64,000 bases of DNA, taken from SZUA-309 sp050185825 (GTDB lineage: Bacteria; Pseudomonadota; Gammaproteobacteria; Pseudomonadales; Azotimanducaceae). Below, piece after piece: positions 37,880 to 47,351 of this stretch. Numbering within the stretch: the first letter of the stretch is position 1; every line of letters begins with the position of its first letter. The DNA lies in assembly GCA_050185825.1 (NCBI GenBank), contig JBFWZA010000007.1, positions 223,994 to 287,993 of the forward strand, given 5' to 3'. The notes beneath the pieces are model-generated. The model saw only the letters and a list, made by a program, of their open reading frames with translations, was not told where the DNA came from and ran no database searches. The position numbers were made by a program, and so were the translations under genes.

Positions 37880-38851
37880 ATGGAAGCAGTAGAAACAATC
37901 CAGCAGGAGCGGGTCAGCGCGGTCACCCGGTGGCTGTCTAAACGCATCATCGGCCAGGAGGTGCTGCTCGAACGTCTGATGACGGCCCTGCTCTGCGGCG
38001 GCCACCTGCTGGTCGAAGGCGCGCCCGGGCTCGCCAAGACCCGGGCGATCAAGGAGCTGGCGGCCGCCGTCGACGGCGACTTCCACCGCATCCAGTTCAC
38101 GCCGGACCTGCTGCCTTCCGACGTCACCGGCACGGAGGTGTTCCGGCCGGAGGACGGCTCGTTCAAGTTCCAGCCGGGGCCCGTCTTCCACAACCTGCTG
38201 CTCGCCGACGAGGTGAACCGGGCGCCCGCGAAGGTGCAGTCCGCCCTCCTCGAGGCGATGGCCGAGCACCAGGTCAGCGTCGGTCGGCAGACCTTTCCCC
38301 TGCCCGAGCTGTTCCTCGTCATGGCCACCCAGAATCCCATCGAGCAGGAAGGCACCTACCCGCTGCCGGAAGCGCAGCTCGACCGCTTTCTCATGCACGT
38401 CAAGGTTTCCTACCCCGACGAGGCAGCGGAAACGGAAATCCTGCATCTGGTGCGTGCCGAGACCAGCCGCCGCGGCAGCGAAAGTCCCGCGCCCTACCGG
38501 CTCACCCAGGACGACATCTTCTCCGCCCGGCAGTCGATTCTCGGCATGTACATGGCGGAGCCCATCGAGCGCTACATCGTTGCGCTGATCATGGGCTCGC
38601 GGGAGGCGCGGGGCGAGCTGTCGCAGTGGCTCGAGTTCGGTGCGAGCCCCAGGGGAACGATCGCGCTGGATCAGTGCGCACGGACCCTGGCCTGGCTCGA
38701 CAACCGCGACTTCGTCACGCCGGAAGACGTCCAGGCCATTGCCCACGATGTGCTGCGCCACCGTCTGATCCTGTCTTTCGACGCCGAGGCTCAGGGTGTG
38801 ACGGCAGACGACGTGATCGACATTCTCATCAACCAGGTTCCGGTCCCCTGA
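37880..38851 (+). CDS. MoxR-type AAA+ ATPase
   Basis: 323-residue AAA+ chaperone that heads the bat operon. Walker A in VEGAPGLAKTRA, Walker B LLLADEVNRAP, sensor 1 ATQNPIEQEGTYPLPEAQLDRF. MoxR ATPases cooperate with VWA-domain proteins, matching the next genes. The start at 37880 has AGGA 5 bp upstream; the in-frame ATG at 37844 is less likely. Probably divergent from amt across about 190 bp. Confidence 0.93.
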   Translation: MEAVETIQQERVSAVTRWLSKRIIGQEVLLERLMTALLCGGHLLVEGAPGLAKTRAIKELAAAVDGDFHRIQFTPDLLPSDVTGTEVFRPEDGSFKFQPGPVFHNLLLADEVNRAPAKVQSALLEAMAEHQVSVGRQTFPLPELFLVMATQNPIEQEGTYPLPEAQLDRFLMHVKVSYPDEAAETEILHLVRAETSRRGSESPAPYRLTQDDIFSARQSILGMYMAEPIERYIVALIMGSREARGELSQWLEFGASPRGTIALDQCARTLAWLDNRDFVTPEDVQAIAHDVLRHRLILSFDAEAQGVTADDVIDILINQVPVP

Positions 38852-38859
38852 TTCGAGCC

Positions 38860-39774
38860 GTGGCGGCGGAAGAGCCCATACTTAAGGGGGCCTATGTGAC
38901 GCTCGCGGACCTGCTCGGGCTCCGCTACCGTCGCCTCCCGGCGCCCATCCACAGCCCCAGGGTGATGGGCAGCCAGGCGGGCAACAGGCTCTCCAAGCAA
39001 CGCGGGCGCGGTATCGACTTCTCGGAGGTTCGGGCCTACCAGCCCGGGGACGACGTCCGGACCATCGACTGGCGGGTGACCGCCCGCAAGAACAAGCCGC
39101 ACACGAAGGTGTTCCGCGAGGAGCGGGAGCGCCTGACCCTCATCGTGGTGGACCAGACCCAGAGCATGTTCTTCGGCTCGCGGACACGCCTGAAGTCCGT
39201 CGCGGCGGCGGAGCTGGCCGCGCTGGGCGCCTGGCAGGCGCTGCACCACAACGATCGGGTCGGCGGCGTCGTCATCGGCAACGATACGTACTCGGCGCAC
39301 AAGCCCTACCGCAACGTGAAGTCCGTGGCGCGCTTTCTGGGCGACCTCTGCACGATGAACCAGGCGCTGAAGCGGGGCACCCCCCACCCGGAGGTGAGCC
39401 ACTTCGCCGAGGCGCTGGCGCAGATCCGCAGGCTCGCACGTAACAACTACCGGATCTACTTCATCAGCGACTTCCAGCCCATCGGCGATCACTGGCGGGA
39501 TGCGTTCAGAAGCCTGTCGCGCCACAACGAGGTCATCGCCGTCCGCGTCTACGACCCGCTCGAGCGCGAGCTGCCGCCGGCGGACAGCTACACGGTGACG
39601 GACGGTGCCCACCGCCTCCAGTTCCACGCCGGCAACCCCGGGCTGCGCGAGCGCTATCACCACCGTTTCGTCGATCACGACGAACGGCTCAGACAGATCT
39701 GCCGCGAGACGCTCGTCGAGTACCGGGACCTCGCCACCAGCGAGCCGGTCAATCGCCTTCCGGGGTGGAACTGA
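38860..39774 (+). CDS. DUF58 domain protein
   Basis: About 304 residues, second gene of the MoxR/Bat operon. Contains the DUF58 signature RGRGIDFSEVRAYQPGDDVRTIDWRVTAR (central motif) followed by a VWA-like fold with a MIDAS-type DQTQS. The start is uncertain: GTG at 38860 is the first plausible codon after the moxR stop. Conserved partner of MoxR; predicted cytoplasmic. Confidence 0.85.
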   Translation: MAAEEPILKGAYVTLADLLGLRYRRLPAPIHSPRVMGSQAGNRLSKQRGRGIDFSEVRAYQPGDDVRTIDWRVTARKNKPHTKVFREERERLTLIVVDQTQSMFFGSRTRLKSVAAAELAALGAWQALHHNDRVGGVVIGNDTYSAHKPYRNVKSVARFLGDLCTMNQALKRGTPHPEVSHFAEALAQIRRLARNNYRIYFISDFQPIGDHWRDAFRSLSRHNEVIAVRVYDPLERELPPADSYTVTDGAHRLQFHAGNPGLRERYHHRFVDHDERLRQICRETLVEYRDLATSEPVNRLPGWN

Positions 39775-40250
39775 TGGAAGCGGATCTGCTGCAGCAGCTC
39801 AGGGACATCCACCTGCCGGCGGAGCCGCTCTGGTGGCCGCCCGCCCCCGGCTGGTGGCTGCTCGCCATGGTCGTGCTGGCCGCCGTGGTCTACGCGCTGC
39901 ATCGGCTCAGGCTCGCCATCGCGCGGCGCCGCCCGATCCGTGAGGCGAGGCGCCAGTACGACCTGCTCTACGGCGCATTCCGACGCGGGGAAATCGACGC
40001 CATCAGTTATCTGCATCAGGCCAACGAGCTGCTCAAGCGGCTCTACATCCACGCGCTGCACGTGGACGTCGCCCGCCGCGCGAACGACGCGGACTGGCTC
40101 GCCTTCCTCGACGCCCGTTCCGGCAGCGACCGTTTCAGCGACGGGCCCGGCAGCCAGCTCGGCAACCAGCGCTTCCGTCCGGAACCCCAAGCGGATCCGG
40201 AGACCCTTCACCCGCTCGTGCTGCGACTGCTGGAGGGCGCCAGGCCGTGA
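39774..40250 (+). CDS. DUF4381 membrane protein
   Basis: 158 residues with one membrane helix (about 26-46, WWLLAMVVLAAVVYAL) preceded by the typical LRDIHLPAEPLWWPPAPGW, then a cytoplasmic helical domain. The ATG overlaps the DUF58 stop (TGATG) and the gene overlaps batA by 4 bp. DUF4381 proteins occur almost only inside Bat-type operons of proteobacteria; function unknown. Confidence 0.85.
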   Translation: MEADLLQQLRDIHLPAEPLWWPPAPGWWLLAMVVLAAVVYALHRLRLAIARRRPIREARRQYDLLYGAFRRGEIDAISYLHQANELLKRLYIHALHVDVARRANDADWLAFLDARSGSDRFSDGPGSQLGNQRFRPEPQADPETLHPLVLRLLEGARP

Positions 40251-41251
40251 TCGAGTGGGTCTGGCCGTGGATGGTGCTGCTGGCGCCGCTGCCGCTGCTG
40301 GTCCGCTGGCTGCTCACACCCGTGGAGCGGCATCAGGCGGCGCTGACCGTTCCCGACGTGGCCAGCTTCCGCTACGAGGGCGTCGGCCGGACGGGTGCTG
40401 CCCAGCGGCGTCTCGCCTGGCGCACGCTGCTGCTCTGGCTGATCTGGCTGGCGCTGGTGACGGCGATGGCCCGCCCGCAGTGGACGGGCGAGCCGGTCAC
40501 CCTGCCCACCTCGGGACGCGACCTGATGCTGGCCGTGGACATCTCCGGCAGCATGGGCACGGAGGATCTGCTGCTCGGCGGTCAGCTCGTCAACCGCTTG
40601 ACGGTGGTGAAGAACGTGGTGGGCGAGTTCATCGAGGCCCGGGAAGGCGACCGTGTCGGGCTGATCCTGTTCGGTACCAATGCCTACCTGCAGGCGCCGC
40701 TGACCTTCGATCTGGAAACCGTGCACCGGCTACTCACCGAGGCGCCGGTGGGCATTGCCGGCGGCAAGACGGCGATCGGCGACGCCATCGGCCTCGCCGT
40801 GAAACGCCTGCGGCAGCGGCCGGAGGGTGACCGGGTGCTGATCCTGCTCACCGACGGCGCCAACAATGTCGGCGAGGTGGCCCCGGTGAAAGCGGCGGAG
40901 CTGGCCGCCCAGGACGACATCCGCATCTATACCATCGGCGTAGGTGCGGACGAGATGCGCCTGCCGAGCCTGCTCGGCGTGTTCGGCTCCCGGGTCGTGA
41001 ATCCCTCCGCCGAGCTCGACGAGGACACCCTCACCCGGATTGCGGAGATCACCGACGGCCGCTACTTCCGCGCTCAGAACACCGCCAAGCTCGTGGAGAT
41101 CTACGACATCATCGACGCGCTGGAACCCATCGAGCAGGAGGCGGAGACCTACCGGCCCATCGCCGTGCTCTACTACTGGCCCATGGGGCTGGCGTGGGCG
41201 CTGTTCCTGGTGCTCATCGTCTGCGACTGGCGGGGATGGGGCGGTGACTGA
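40247..41251 (+). CDS. batA: VWA domain membrane protein BatA
   Basis: 334 residues: two N-terminal membrane helices (about 5-20 and 57-77), a von Willebrand A domain with intact MIDAS (AVDISGSMG, later LTDGANN) facing the periplasm, and a C-terminal helix (about 310-328). Bat proteins were described in Bacteroides/Leptospira for aerotolerance or stress. Overlaps batB by 8 bp. Confidence 0.88.
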   Translation: MIEWVWPWMVLLAPLPLLVRWLLTPVERHQAALTVPDVASFRYEGVGRTGAAQRRLAWRTLLLWLIWLALVTAMARPQWTGEPVTLPTSGRDLMLAVDISGSMGTEDLLLGGQLVNRLTVVKNVVGEFIEAREGDRVGLILFGTNAYLQAPLTFDLETVHRLLTEAPVGIAGGKTAIGDAIGLAVKRLRQRPEGDRVLILLTDGANNVGEVAPVKAAELAAQDDIRIYTIGVGADEMRLPSLLGVFGSRVVNPSAELDEDTLTRIAEITDGRYFRAQNTAKLVEIYDIIDALEPIEQEAETYRPIAVLYYWPMGLAWALFLVLIVCDWRGWGGD

Positions 41252-42977
41252 CCTCGCTGTCGACGGCCTCATCTTTCTCCGCCCCTGGTGGCTCCTCGGG
41301 GTCGTGCCGGTGATCGTGCTGGCGGTGCTCTGGGCCCGGCGGCGGATGGCCGCCTCCCACTGGGAGACGAGCATCGAGCCCGCACTGCTCAGCGTGCTCC
41401 TGGAGCCCGGCAGCCAGGGCGGCTTCAAGCGGATGGCCTGGCTCGTCGCCTCGGCGCTGGCGATCGGCACGCTGGGGCTTGCCGGGCCGGCCTGGCAGAA
41501 GCTCCCCCAGCCGGTGGAGGAGAAGCGCGACGCGCTGATCATCGTCTTCGACCTGTCGCTGTCCATGTTCGCCGAGGACGTCCGCCCGTCCCGGCTGGTC
41601 CGCGCGCGGCAGAAGATCACCGACGTGCTGCGCCTGCGCAGGGAAGGCTACACGGCGCTGGTTGCCTACGCCGGCGACGCCCATACCGTGGCGCCGCTCA
41701 CCGACGACGTGCGCACCATCGAGAACCTGCTCGCCTCCCTGAGCCCGGAGATGATGCCCGTGCTCGGCAGCAACCTCGGCAGCGCGCTCACGATCGCCCG
41801 CGAGCTCTTCGACAACGCCCGCGTCACGCAGGGACGCGTGCTGCTCGTCACCGACGGTATCGATGCGCCGGGTGACGTCGGCGTGCTGTGCGAGCGCACC
41901 TTCCCGCTGTCTATCCTCGGCGTCGGCACGGAACGTGGCGGCACCATCCCGCTGGACTTCGTCAACCAGCCCGGGCAGGTGCTGCGCACTCAGGCCGGTG
42001 ACCCGATCACCGCACGCCTGGACCCGGATCGTCTCGAGGAGATTGCCGCCGGCTGTCACGGACGCTTCCGCACGCTCGACCTCGGCGACGAGGACATCAC
42101 CTGGCTGCTCGACACCCGGCTGCCCAGCGAGGACGAAACCGAGGCGGTGGAGCGGGATTTCGACACCTGGGCCGACATGGGTTTCCTCGCCGGCATCGTG
42201 CTGCTGCCGCTCCTGCTGCTCGGCTTCCGGCGGGGGCTGTTCGCCGCTGCGGTCCTCACGGTGGTGCCGTTTCCCGCCGAAGCCAGTCTCTGGGACGACC
42301 TCTGGCAGCGCTCGGACCAGCAGGCGTACCGGGCGCTCACGGAAGGTTCACCCGGCATCGCCGCCATGCTCTTCGACGATCCCGAGTGGCGGGCTGCGGC
42401 TCAATACCGGGCCGGTGACTACAGCGGTGCGGCGGCCGGCTTCGGCAGCCTCGACGACCCCGAGTCCACCTACAACCTGGGCAACGCCCTGGCCAAGGCC
42501 GGTCAGTTCGAAGCGGCGCTGTCCGCCTACGACCGGACCCTCGCCACCGTACCCGACCACGCAGACGCCCTGTTCAATCGGGAGCTCGTGGCGCGTCTCC
42601 TGGAAGAGCAGCGCAGCCAGGAGCAGGACTCCGAGAGCGAGGGTGACCAGGGCACCAATCCCCAGGACCAGAACGACAGCCAGCAGCCCGACGACGGTCA
42701 GCAGCAGCAGCAGGATCAGAACGGTCAGCAGCCCGAGCAGCCGCCGGAGCAGGAGCCGACCGATCAGGAAAGCCAGGACGCGGAGTCTTCACAGGACCAG
42801 TCCGAGACCGAGGAAGGCGAGACGAACCGGGACGAGCGTCAGGACGCCATGGAGCAGTGGCTGCGCCGGGTGCCCGACGATCCGGGCGGCCTGCTGCGCC
42901 GCAAGTTCCAGTACGAAACCAACCAGCGGCTGCGCCGCGGCGACTACTCCGCGCGGGAAACGGAGAAGATCTGGTGA
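41244..42977 (+). CDS. batB: BatB/BatC fusion: VWA domain plus TPR and Q/E-rich tail
   Basis: 577 residues from a GTG at 41244. Membrane helices near the N-terminus (about 10-30, 55-75), a VWA domain with MIDAS FDLSLSMF and LVTDGID (about 90-280), another helix pair around 310-345, then a TPR unit (YNLGNALAKAGQFEAALSAYDR), and a low-complexity Gln/Glu/Asp-rich tract (about 455-535) before a basic end (RRKFQYETNQRLRRGDYS). In other genomes the TPR part is the separate BatC, so this is a BatB-BatC fusion. The acidic tail may be flexible or a partner-binding arm. Confidence 0.87.
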   Translation: MTDLAVDGLIFLRPWWLLGVVPVIVLAVLWARRRMAASHWETSIEPALLSVLLEPGSQGGFKRMAWLVASALAIGTLGLAGPAWQKLPQPVEEKRDALIIVFDLSLSMFAEDVRPSRLVRARQKITDVLRLRREGYTALVAYAGDAHTVAPLTDDVRTIENLLASLSPEMMPVLGSNLGSALTIARELFDNARVTQGRVLLVTDGIDAPGDVGVLCERTFPLSILGVGTERGGTIPLDFVNQPGQVLRTQAGDPITARLDPDRLEEIAAGCHGRFRTLDLGDEDITWLLDTRLPSEDETEAVERDFDTWADMGFLAGIVLLPLLLLGFRRGLFAAAVLTVVPFPAEASLWDDLWQRSDQQAYRALTEGSPGIAAMLFDDPEWRAAAQYRAGDYSGAAAGFGSLDDPESTYNLGNALAKAGQFEAALSAYDRTLATVPDHADALFNRELVARLLEEQRSQEQDSESEGDQGTNPQDQNDSQQPDDGQQQQQDQNGQQPEQPPEQEPTDQESQDAESSQDQSETEEGETNRDERQDAMEQWLRRVPDDPGGLLRRKFQYETNQRLRRGDYSARETEKIW

Positions 42978-44650
42978 GACTGCGGACGCAGATGCTCGTC
43001 GCCATGCTCGGCGTCCTCACCGCGCTGCCGTCCGCTGCGGCGCTGGTCACCTATCTGGAGCCGCGCATCGTCGACGAGATGGAGACCGTCCGCCTCGTCA
43101 TCCGCGCCGAGGGTACCGCCCAGGCCGAAGCGCCGGACTTCAGCCCGCTCGACGAAGACTTCGACGTGCTCGGCAACCAGACCTCGAGCCGGATCAGCAG
43201 CATCAACGGCCGCACCGTGGCGTCGGTGGAATACCAGCTGAACCTGCGGCCGAAACGCACGGGCGAGATCGTGGTGCCGAGCCTGGCCATCGGCGGCGAG
43301 CGCACCGAGCCGATCCGGCTGGTGGTCAGGCCGCTGGACCCGGCAGTCCGGGAAAGCATCGAGAAAATGGTGTTCTTCGAGACCGAGCTCTCCGCCAATC
43401 CGGTCTACGTGCAGGCGCAGACCGTGCTCACCCGCCGCCTGTACTACTCCCAGGGCGTGCAGATCTACAGCGATCTGCCCGGCGTCCCCGACGTGGCGCA
43501 CGCGGTGGTGATCCCGCTGGGCGAAACCCAGTCCCGATCCGTGCTCCGCGACGGTCAGCGCTACGGCGTCATCGAGCAGCGCTTCGCGCTCTTTCCCGAG
43601 CGCAGCGGCAGCCTGACGATCCCGTCCATCTCGGTGACATCCAGTGTCCGGGTGCAGGCCGGCGGACGCACCCGGCGCTCCGGCGTGCGGGTGAGCACCG
43701 AAGCCATCGAGCTCACCGTCAAACCCATTCCCGCGAGCTATCCCGCCGACGCGGCGTGGTTGCCGGCGACGGAGGTCTCCCTTACCCAGCGCTGGCTGCC
43801 GCCACGGGAGGCCATCGACGTCGGCGAGCCCCTCACCTTCGAGCTGGACGTTCGCGCCACCGGCAATCGCGGCAGCGCCATTCCGCCCATTCCGCTGCCG
43901 CTGCCCCCCGAGCGCTTCAAGATCTATCCCGAAGCGCCGGTCATGGAGGAGACTGCCCGGGACGGCACCATCATCGGCGACCGCCGGACCCGGTATGCCC
44001 TGATCCCCACCGAGCCCGGCGCGCTCGACGTCCCGCCGCTGGTGCTCACCTGGTGGGATACCGACAGCGATCGTCTGCGTCAGGCCCGCGTCGCGGTCGC
44101 GGAGCTGACCATCACCGGCATGGCCACGCCCAGCCCACCCGTCGCCGTGCCGGAGACCGGGATATCAGAGCCGGATCCGGTGCCCGCCCCGCCGAGCCGG
44201 ACCGCGACCCCGCCGTGGCTGGTCACCACCCTCGTTGCAGCGGCGGTGGCGATCGCCGCGGTGGCGCTGTTGCGGATCTTCTGGCGGGGCGACGGGCCGA
44301 GTCTCCCCGGCTGGATGCCGCGACGGGCCGGACACGAACACCGCCTGGCGTGGCGCGAGCTGCGCAGCGCGACCGCCGGATCGGACCCGGCGGCCTATCG
44401 CCGGGCGCTCTGCACCTACCTGGCGTCCGGCTACCACCTGCCGCCGGCGGAGGCGCTGGCAGCCTTCCGCGGCGAAGCGGACGTGGCGCCACGTCTGGAT
44501 GCGCTGGACCGGGCCATCTACGCAAGAAGGACCGCCCGCGCGGATGCGGGCCGGCCGGACATGGAATCGCTCACCCTGCTCGCCCGGGAGGCGCTGCGGC
44601 GCCGGCGTCGCCGCCCGGACACAGGCGCCCTGCCGGCCCTCTACGGCTAG
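42974..44650 (+). CDS. batD: BatD/BAM family protein
   Basis: 558 residues, last gene of the operon, GTG start overlapping the batB stop. Signal peptide about 1-24; a large periplasmic beta-rich domain with repeated oxygen-tolerance motifs (NLRPKRTGEIVVPSLAI, ERSGSLTIPSISV); a membrane helix near 418-438; and a cytoplasmic helical tail (HRLAWRELRSATAG). Matches the BatD/oxygen tolerance family. Confidence 0.88.
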   Translation: MRLRTQMLVAMLGVLTALPSAAALVTYLEPRIVDEMETVRLVIRAEGTAQAEAPDFSPLDEDFDVLGNQTSSRISSINGRTVASVEYQLNLRPKRTGEIVVPSLAIGGERTEPIRLVVRPLDPAVRESIEKMVFFETELSANPVYVQAQTVLTRRLYYSQGVQIYSDLPGVPDVAHAVVIPLGETQSRSVLRDGQRYGVIEQRFALFPERSGSLTIPSISVTSSVRVQAGGRTRRSGVRVSTEAIELTVKPIPASYPADAAWLPATEVSLTQRWLPPREAIDVGEPLTFELDVRATGNRGSAIPPIPLPLPPERFKIYPEAPVMEETARDGTIIGDRRTRYALIPTEPGALDVPPLVLTWWDTDSDRLRQARVAVAELTITGMATPSPPVAVPETGISEPDPVPAPPSRTATPPWLVTTLVAAAVAIAAVALLRIFWRGDGPSLPGWMPRRAGHEHRLAWRELRSATAGSDPAAYRRALCTYLASGYHLPPAEALAAFRGEADVAPRLDALDRAIYARRTARADAGRPDMESLTLLAREALRRRRRRPDTGALPALYG

Positions 44651-44652
44651 CC

Positions 44653-44672
44653 GCCGGCGGGATGCCGCCGGC
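44653..44672. terminator. Perfect hairpin between batD and pepN
   Basis: 8-bp perfect inverted repeat GCCGGCGG / CCGCCGGC with a GATG loop lies between the two convergent stop codons. No T-tract. Same arrangement as the hairpin at 416-437. Confidence 0.5.
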
Positions 44673-44673
44673 C

Positions 44674-47322
44674 TCACAGACTCTTGTTGACGATCTCGAA
44701 CAGGTCCGTGGACAGCCTTTCCTCCTGAGCGATCGACTTCAGCACGGCCTGCATGCGTGTGCCGCGTTCCGCCGTGTAGCGCCGCCAGCGCGTCAGGGGT
44801 TTGGCCAGCGCCGCCGCCATCTGCGGGTTGATGCGATCGAGCTTGAGGATCTGCTCGCCCACGTACCGGTAGCCGCTGCCGTCGGCGGCGTGGAAATTCC
44901 GCTGGTTGCTGCCGGCGAAGGCGGACAGCACCGAGCGCACCTTGTTCGGATTGGTGAGCGCGAACGCCGGGTGGGCGACGAGCGTCTGCAGCCGTGTCAG
45001 ATCGCAGTGCCGGGCCGTCGCCTGCACGATGAACCACTGGTTGACCACCAGGGCTTCCTGCTGCCAGCGCTCATGGAAAGTGACGAGCATCTGCCGGGTC
45101 AGGTCGGCATCCGGCAGCACGTCCAGCGCGATCGCGAGCAGCGCCCGCCGGTCCGTCAGGTTGTCCGCCGCGGCGAAGCGCGGCTCGATGAGCGCAGCGG
45201 CGGCGTCCGCGTCGAGGCTTCGCGCCAGATAGGCGAGCGCCGTGTTCTGCAGCGACCGGCGGGACATGGACAGCGCGTCAGGCGTGTACGGCGCCCCGGA
45301 CGTCATGGACATCAGTAGCTCTCGCCAGAGATCGCGATGGGAGGCGGCGAGCGCATCCACCAGCGCGTCTCTCGCCCCGCAGAGCGCGTCCACGTCGATC
45401 CGCTCCACCTGCTCGAACAGGTAGTTCTCACTCGGCACCGCGAGCTTTGAGGCCATGAGGAAGTTGGCTTCCGCCGTCGCGCCGTCGGCGCCAAGCTGAC
45501 GCGCGAGCATGCGCCCGAAGACGCGGATGACATCGTCCGACACGCGCCCGCCGCCCGCGATGCGCTCCACCGCCCGGACCAGCAGGGTCTGCAGCGCATC
45601 CCAGCTCGCGAACCCGTCCGGGTCATGATCCGCGAGGAACGCGAGTGAGGCATCCGGACGGTCGAAACGCACCTTCACCGGTGCGGAGAAGTTGCGCAGG
45701 AAGCTCACCTCCGGCGCGGTGGCCAGATCGGGAAAGTGCAGCGCCGTCTCCACCGCAGTCAGGTGCACGAGCAGCGTGTCGTCGCGTACTTCCACCTCCG
45801 CCGGGCAGCGCACGCTCAGCGACGGTGTGACGAGGGCTGTGCCATCGGCGTCGAGCAGACCGATGGCGACCGGAACGTGGAACGGTGCCTTGTCGGGCTG
45901 CCCGGGTGTGGGCGGGCAGTGCTGGCGGATGACCAGGTGGAACCCGTCTTCCTCCTGCGCCGCGCGCACCGTCAGCACCGGCGTGCCGGCCTGGTCGTAC
46001 CAGCGCTGGAACTGCGAGAAATCCCTGCCGGACACGGCTGCCATGGCCGCCAGGAAGTCCTCGGTAGTGACCGCCTGCCCGTCGTGGCGCTCGAAGTAGA
46101 GATCCGAGCCCGCCCGAAACCGCTCCGGACCGAGCAGGGTATGCACCATCCGCACCACCTCTGCCCCCTTCTCGTAGACCGTGGGCGTGTAGAAGTTGGA
46201 GATCTCGATGTAGCTCGCCGGCCGGACGGGATGCGCCAGGGGGCCCGCGTCCTCGGCGAACTGCACGGCGCGCAGCGTGGTGACCTCCTCGATCCGCTTC
46301 ACCGTGCGGGAATTCATGTCGCCGGAGAACTGGGCATCGCGGAACACCGTGAAGCCTTCCTTGAGGCTCAACTGGAACCAGTCCCTGCAGGTCACCCGGT
46401 TGCCGGACCAGTTGTGGAAGTACTCGTGAGCAACCACTGCCTCGACACGCTGGAAGGCCTGGTCGGTGGCGGTGTCGGCCGTGGCCAGCACGCAGGAGGT
46501 GTTGAAGACGTTGAGCCCCTTGTTTTCCATGGCGCCCATGTTGAAGTCGTCCACGGCCACGATCATGTAGATGTCCAGATCGTATTCCCGGCCGTAGACC
46601 TCCTCGTCCCAGCGCATGGCCCGCTTCAGCGCGCCCATGGCGTAGTCCGTCTGCGCGATGTTGTGCGGCTCGGAGTAGATGCGCAGCACCACCTCGCGGC
46701 CGGACGCGGTGGTGAAGGTATCCTCGTTGAGCGCCAGGTCACCGGCGACCAGCGCAAAAAGGTAGCTCGGCTTCGGAAACGGGTCGTGCCACGTGACCGA
46801 CCTTCTCCCGTCCGGCAGCGTCTCGCTGGCGACCGGATTGCCGTTGGACAGCAGCACCGGATACGCGGCATCCGCGATGATGGTGGTGGTGAACACCGCC
46901 AGCACGTCGGGGCGGTCCTGGTAGTAGGTGATCTTGCGGAATCCCTCGGCCTCGCACTGGGTGCAGTACATGCCGCTCGACTTGTAGAGCCCTTCGAGCG
47001 CCGTGTTCCGTTCCGGACGGATGCGGGTGACCACCGTGATCTCGCACTCCGGCGGCAGATCGAAGAGCGTCAGGCCGTCGGCCGTGCGCTGGTACTCGTT
47101 GCTGCCGAGCATGCGCCCGTCCACGGCCACGGACTCGAGCTCCAGATCCTGGCCGTTCAGAAACATCGGGCTCACGCTGCCTTCCCGGCGGACCTGCATG
47201 CGGTTCGCCACCCGGGTCTCCCCGTCGCCGATCTCCACCGTAAGGGCCGTGCTGACGATCCGCTGGGCAGGCGGTTCGTAATCCGCCAGTCGGATGGTGA
47301 CGGGAGTTTCCTGAGCATCCAT
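44674..47322 (-). CDS. pepN: Aminopeptidase N
   Basis: Zinc M1 metalloaminopeptidase removing N-terminal residues from peptides; 882 residues, as E. coli PepN (870). Substrate-anchoring GAMENKGLNVF, zinc site HEYFHNWSGNRV with the downstream Glu in LKEGFTVFRD, and the helical C-terminal domain. The ATG at 47322 has AGAGGGA upstream; in-frame sequence back to 47460 is unlike the family. Cytoplasmic. Follows the DUF2797 gene by 29 bp. Confidence 0.96.
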   Translation of the reverse strand: MDAQETPVTIRLADYEPPAQRIVSTALTVEIGDGETRVANRMQVRREGSVSPMFLNGQDLELESVAVDGRMLGSNEYQRTADGLTLFDLPPECEITVVTRIRPERNTALEGLYKSSGMYCTQCEAEGFRKITYYQDRPDVLAVFTTTIIADAAYPVLLSNGNPVASETLPDGRRSVTWHDPFPKPSYLFALVAGDLALNEDTFTTASGREVVLRIYSEPHNIAQTDYAMGALKRAMRWDEEVYGREYDLDIYMIVAVDDFNMGAMENKGLNVFNTSCVLATADTATDQAFQRVEAVVAHEYFHNWSGNRVTCRDWFQLSLKEGFTVFRDAQFSGDMNSRTVKRIEEVTTLRAVQFAEDAGPLAHPVRPASYIEISNFYTPTVYEKGAEVVRMVHTLLGPERFRAGSDLYFERHDGQAVTTEDFLAAMAAVSGRDFSQFQRWYDQAGTPVLTVRAAQEEDGFHLVIRQHCPPTPGQPDKAPFHVPVAIGLLDADGTALVTPSLSVRCPAEVEVRDDTLLVHLTAVETALHFPDLATAPEVSFLRNFSAPVKVRFDRPDASLAFLADHDPDGFASWDALQTLLVRAVERIAGGGRVSDDVIRVFGRMLARQLGADGATAEANFLMASKLAVPSENYLFEQVERIDVDALCGARDALVDALAASHRDLWRELLMSMTSGAPYTPDALSMSRRSLQNTALAYLARSLDADAAAALIEPRFAAADNLTDRRALLAIALDVLPDADLTRQMLVTFHERWQQEALVVNQWFIVQATARHCDLTRLQTLVAHPAFALTNPNKVRSVLSAFAGSNQRNFHAADGSGYRYVGEQILKLDRINPQMAAALAKPLTRWRRYTAERGTRMQAVLKSIAQEERLSTDLFEIVNKSL

Positions 47323-47351
47323 GATGATCCCTCTGCAGATGAGCTCGAATT

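Noticed and set aside
41863..45318. 1151-residue open frame across the bat operon
   Set aside because: Wrong frame relative to batB and batD, low-complexity Arg/Ser/Pro composition.
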